NCBI GenBank assembly: GCA_900554975.1
Contig: USJI01000033.1
Coordinates: 1-7,960 of the forward strand
Length of the DNA stretch: 7,960 nt
DNA from: an uncultured Ruminococcus sp.
GTDB taxonomy: Bacteria > Bacillota > Clostridia > Oscillospirales > Ruminococcaceae
Reading direction: 5' to 3'
This document shows, piece after piece, positions 6,132-7,960 of the stretch. Made by a program: the position numbers and the translations under genes. Position 1 is the first letter of the stretch, and the number at the start of each line of letters is the position of its first letter. The notes under the pieces were generated by a model. That model saw only the letters and a program-made list of their open reading frames with translations. It was not told the DNA's origin and did no database searches.

Positions 6132-6160
6132 TAGACAAACGGAGAAAAATATGATAAAAT
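6132..6160 (+). promoter_or_regulatory. Probable promoter of the epimerase/DUF3267 operon
   Basis: TAGACA (6132-6137), 17 bases and TAAAAT (6155-6160) each have one mismatch to consensus, and an extended -10 TG lies at 6152-6153. The start would be near 6167. An alternative, TTGACC (6108-6113) with TAGACA as a poor -10 box, is less convincing. Confidence 0.55.
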
Positions 6161-6184
6161 CATATAAGAAGAAAACAAGAACCC

Positions 6185-6205
6185 ATATGCATGAAAAATG
6201 CGTAT
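6185..6205 (+). other. Leader hairpin before the epimerase gene
   Basis: ATATGCAT (6185-6192) pairs with ATGCGTAT (6198-6205) as 8 bp, one of them U-G, around a GAAAA loop. It lies in the predicted leader, 15 bases before the AAAGGA ribosome site. It supports reading 6161-6234 as untranslated rather than as an N-terminal extension. Confidence 0.45.
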
Positions 6206-6234
6206 TCAGTTCAGATACAGAAAGGAACTTAAAA

Positions 6235-7242
6235 ATGAATTACACAAAAATTACTGAGTTCAACGGAACTCCTGTTGTTGAATTTTCCGCCGGAGGTTAT
6301 ACCGCTATGGCGGCTTATGAACTCGGCTCAAACATTATAAGACTTCATGACGACAAAAACGGTGTTGAGTTTTTCCGTTTCAACAAGGATAATTCAGCCG
6401 ATGTAATCAGACAGTCTTCTGAGGTATGGGGACTTCCTTCACTTTACCTCCCTAACCGTTTCGCTGACGGAATCCTGAAAACTTCTGATGCAGTTTATCA
6501 CCTGCCTGTAAACGAAAAAGCTCCTTACAACAATCACATTCACGGATTTTTACAGAAGAGAGCACACACTCTTGTTGAACATTATGCCGATGATAACTGT
6601 GCAGTTGTTAAGACAATGTACAGATATGATGAAAATGATGAATTCTTCCAGTATCTCCCGATAAAGTTTACTGCGGAATTTACTTTCACTCTTTCAGAAT
6701 GCGGACTGGAACACAAGGTAAAGTTCACAAACCTTTCTGATAAAATGATGCCGATTTCTTTCGCAACTCATACAACTATTAATTCCCCGTTTGTTGACGG
6801 CGGAAAGGAAGAAAATATCCGTCTTTTCGTTCCTGCCGAGAAAAGATGTCTGCTGAACAGCAGATGCCTGCCGGACGGCGAACCTGTTGCCCTTGAAGGT
6901 ACAGACCTTGAATACTTAAAAGACGGCAGAAAGCCTGTTTTGCAGAATGTTGACAACGAAATGTATGTTACAGGCACTCAGAAACTCGGCGGACAGGATT
7001 TCCACGGAGTTATTGCAAAAGACCTCGAAAGCGGAAAACAGCTTGCGTATGAAGTTTCAGATGAATACAAATTCTGGATTATCTGGAACGACAAGGGATT
7101 CAACGGTTATTTCTGCCCTGAGCCTATGACAGCCATGATTGACGCTCCGAATCTTGAAATGCCTGCTGAAATGACAGGATACAGAGAAATCAAACCTCAG
7201 GAATCATTTGAGGCTTACCAGAGATTCTTCACTGTACTTTGA
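6235..7242 (+). CDS. Aldose 1-epimerase family protein (galactose mutarotase-like)
   Basis: Members of this family interconvert the alpha and beta anomers of aldoses or hexose 6-phosphates in the cytoplasm. The 335-residue product has the expected landmarks: substrate-side PNRF (73-76), NNHIHGF (99-105) with His103 at the first conserved histidine, FATHTTINSPF (176-186) with His179 at the catalytic-acid histidine, and FCPEPMTAMIDAPN (293-306) with Glu296 at the catalytic base. No signal peptide is seen. The substrate cannot be told from sequence, so no galM symbol is given; the second histidine motif is THTTIN rather than the usual HPYFNL. The ATG at 6235 is preferred because AAAGGA stands eight bases ahead and homology begins there. 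An in-frame ATG at 6151, with its own GGAG, would add 28 lysine-rich residues and would overlap the -10 box. It is the first gene of a pair with the DUF3267 gene. Confidence 0.88.
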   Translation: MNYTKITEFNGTPVVEFSAGGYTAMAAYELGSNIIRLHDDKNGVEFFRFNKDNSADVIRQSSEVWGLPSLYLPNRFADGILKTSDAVYHLPVNEKAPYNNHIHGFLQKRAHTLVEHYADDNCAVVKTMYRYDENDEFFQYLPIKFTAEFTFTLSECGLEHKVKFTNLSDKMMPISFATHTTINSPFVDGGKEENIRLFVPAEKRCLLNSRCLPDGEPVALEGTDLEYLKDGRKPVLQNVDNEMYVTGTQKLGGQDFHGVIAKDLESGKQLAYEVSDEYKFWIIWNDKGFNGYFCPEPMTAMIDAPNLEMPAEMTGYREIKPQESFEAYQRFFTVL

Positions 7243-7252
7243 GGAAAATTCA

Positions 7253-7828
7253 ATGGAAAACTGTAAAACCCTTCCCGCAGGATACAGGGAGATTTTCCGA
7301 ATAAATCTTCAGAAGGACAAGAAAACTGCCGTACTCATAAATGCTATGGCATTAGTAATAATGATTCTTATGCTTATTCCCGCATTTCTGACAGCAGACG
7401 TTTCAAATGTATTCAGTTTATTTACAAAAGCCTATATGCCGCTTGTATACTGTGCCGTTCTTATCGGAGGAATGATTTTATACATGATACTTCATGAACT
7501 GGTTCATGGAATCTTTATGAAAAAATTCAGCGGTGTAAAGCCGAAATACGGTTTCACAGGACTTTATGCCTATGCAGGAAGTTCCGCTTATTTCAACAGA
7601 AAATGCTACATAATAATAGCTCTGGCTCCTGTTGTCATATGGGGAATAGTTCTTGCAGTTTTGCAGATATGCCTTTGTGGAATTTGGGCATGGATAATCT
7701 ATTTTATCCAGATAGCCAATATTTCAGGGGCGGCAGGAGATATTTATGTCACCTGTAAAATGAGCCGTATGCCGGAAAATATTCTGGTAAATGATACGGG
7801 TATTGAAATGACAATTTATTCTGAATAA
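7253..7828 (+). CDS. DUF3267-type membrane protein with HExxH zinc-site motif (putative metalloprotease)
   Basis: This 191-residue membrane protein carries HELVH (81-85: His81, Glu82, His85), the zincin active-site motif, inside a hydrophobic stretch, as in DUF3267 and M50-like membrane proteases. Likely membrane segments are near residues 26-46, 62-80, 118-137 and 139-157. Other family-like features are KPKYGFTGLYAYAGSSAYFN (96-115), the APVV turn (125-128) and NISGAAGDIY (156-165), where Asp163 is a candidate third zinc ligand. No substrate is known to me, and proteolysis is inferred from the motif. The ATG at 7253 has GAGGA (7241-7245) seven bases ahead, overlapping the stop of the epimerase gene. 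An in-frame TTG at 7208 inside that gene has no such site. The 10-base gap to the epimerase gene indicates one transcript, although no functional link is evident. Confidence 0.85.
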   Translation: MENCKTLPAGYREIFRINLQKDKKTAVLINAMALVIMILMLIPAFLTADVSNVFSLFTKAYMPLVYCAVLIGGMILYMILHELVHGIFMKKFSGVKPKYGFTGLYAYAGSSAYFNRKCYIIIALAPVVIWGIVLAVLQICLCGIWAWIIYFIQIANISGAAGDIYVTCKMSRMPENILVNDTGIEMTIYSE

Positions 7829-7832
7829 TATT

Positions 7833-7861
7833 AAAGGTACGCATTACAGCGTACCTTTTTT
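7833..7861 (+). terminator. Rho-independent terminator after the DUF3267 gene
   Basis: GGTACGC (7836-7842), loop ATTACA and GCGTACC (7849-7855) form a perfect stem, extended by AAA/TTT and followed by a run of six T (7856-7861). It starts five bases after the stop codon. Confidence 0.94.
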
Positions 7862-7907
7862 ATTTAAAATTTATGGGCCGCCCGCTCCGGGAAAGGAGTT
7901 AACCACT

Positions 7908-7960
7908 ATGAAAACCATGAACATGATCTCCCGCCGCAGCTTCCTGAAGGCTGCTATGGC
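7908..7960 (+). CDS. Start of an exported protein with a twin-arginine-like signal peptide (partial)
   Basis: From ATG 7908 the frame is open to the window edge, giving 17 residues: MKTMNMISRRSFLKAAM. SRRSFLK fits the Tat signal consensus (S/T-R-R-x-F-L-K), and the AAM that follows looks like the beginning of a hydrophobic core. Many gut Clostridia solute-binding lipoproteins carry a similar RRxFLKA leader, so a lipoprotein is as likely as a true Tat substrate. The mature protein is outside the window and its function cannot be named. AAAGGAG (7892-7898) is nine bases upstream, which supports the start. The codons (CGC for arginine, CTG for leucine, ACC, TCC) and local base content are GC-richer than in the neighbouring genes. 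No promoter is visible between the preceding terminator and this gene. Confidence 0.65.
   Translation, partial: MKTMNMISRRSFLKAAM

Noticed and set aside
5887..6138. Minus-strand 83-residue reading frame across the secF end and repeat copy B
   Set aside because: It overlaps secF and the terminator. Where the two repeat copies are compared in this frame (LVRCS..G...IRLD.LLN), base changes show no third-position preference, so the repeat is not behaving as coding sequence.

Overview
The window looks like chromosomal DNA of a low-GC Gram-positive anaerobe of the Clostridia. A Ruminococcus-type member of the Oscillospiraceae is my best guess, inferred from AT-rich intergenic DNA with near-consensus sigma-A promoters, strong Shine-Dalgarno sites, many AGA arginine codons and the gene families present. 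No rRNA, tRNA, CRISPR array or insertion sequence was seen. No stretch over 300 bases lacks a gene; the longest gap (5952-6234, 283 bases) holds a terminator, a repeat, two hairpins and a promoter.

Left part (1-1843): a vitamin B6 module. The N-terminal, DNA-binding part of a MocR/GntR-type regulator (probable PdxR) runs leftward off the edge. Divergent from it is pdxS-pdxT, encoding the two subunits of the glutamine-dependent pyridoxal 5'-phosphate synthase, joined by a one-base stop/start overlap and closed by a strong terminator. The 121-base gap between regulator and pdxS holds two promoters whose -10 boxes overlap on opposite strands, plus a direct repeat that could be the regulator's operator.

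Middle (1844-5991): purB, encoding a long-form adenylosuccinate lyase that resembles the animal enzyme, alone under a TTGACA/TATAAT promoter. It is followed by secD-secF, the SecDF accessory of the Sec translocase, with a perfect consensus promoter, two leader hairpins, a GTG start for secD, an 8-base secD/secF overlap and a terminator after secF.

Right part (5992-7861): an aldose 1-epimerase (galactose mutarotase-like) gene followed 10 bases later by a membrane HExxH protein of the DUF3267 type, closed by a terminator. After it (about 7871-7960) the DNA becomes clearly GC-richer and opens a truncated gene with a twin-arginine-like signal peptide (SRRSFLK). It has no visible promoter, so it may be a transferred gene or an assembly join.

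The least explained signal is a pair of 66-base noncoding repeats (1875-1940 and 6012-6077, about 80% identical without gaps). Each sits between a terminator and the next promoter, in the same orientation, ahead of two unrelated genes. The genes are otherwise ordinary housekeeping functions; I see no defence, mobile or biosynthetic system.
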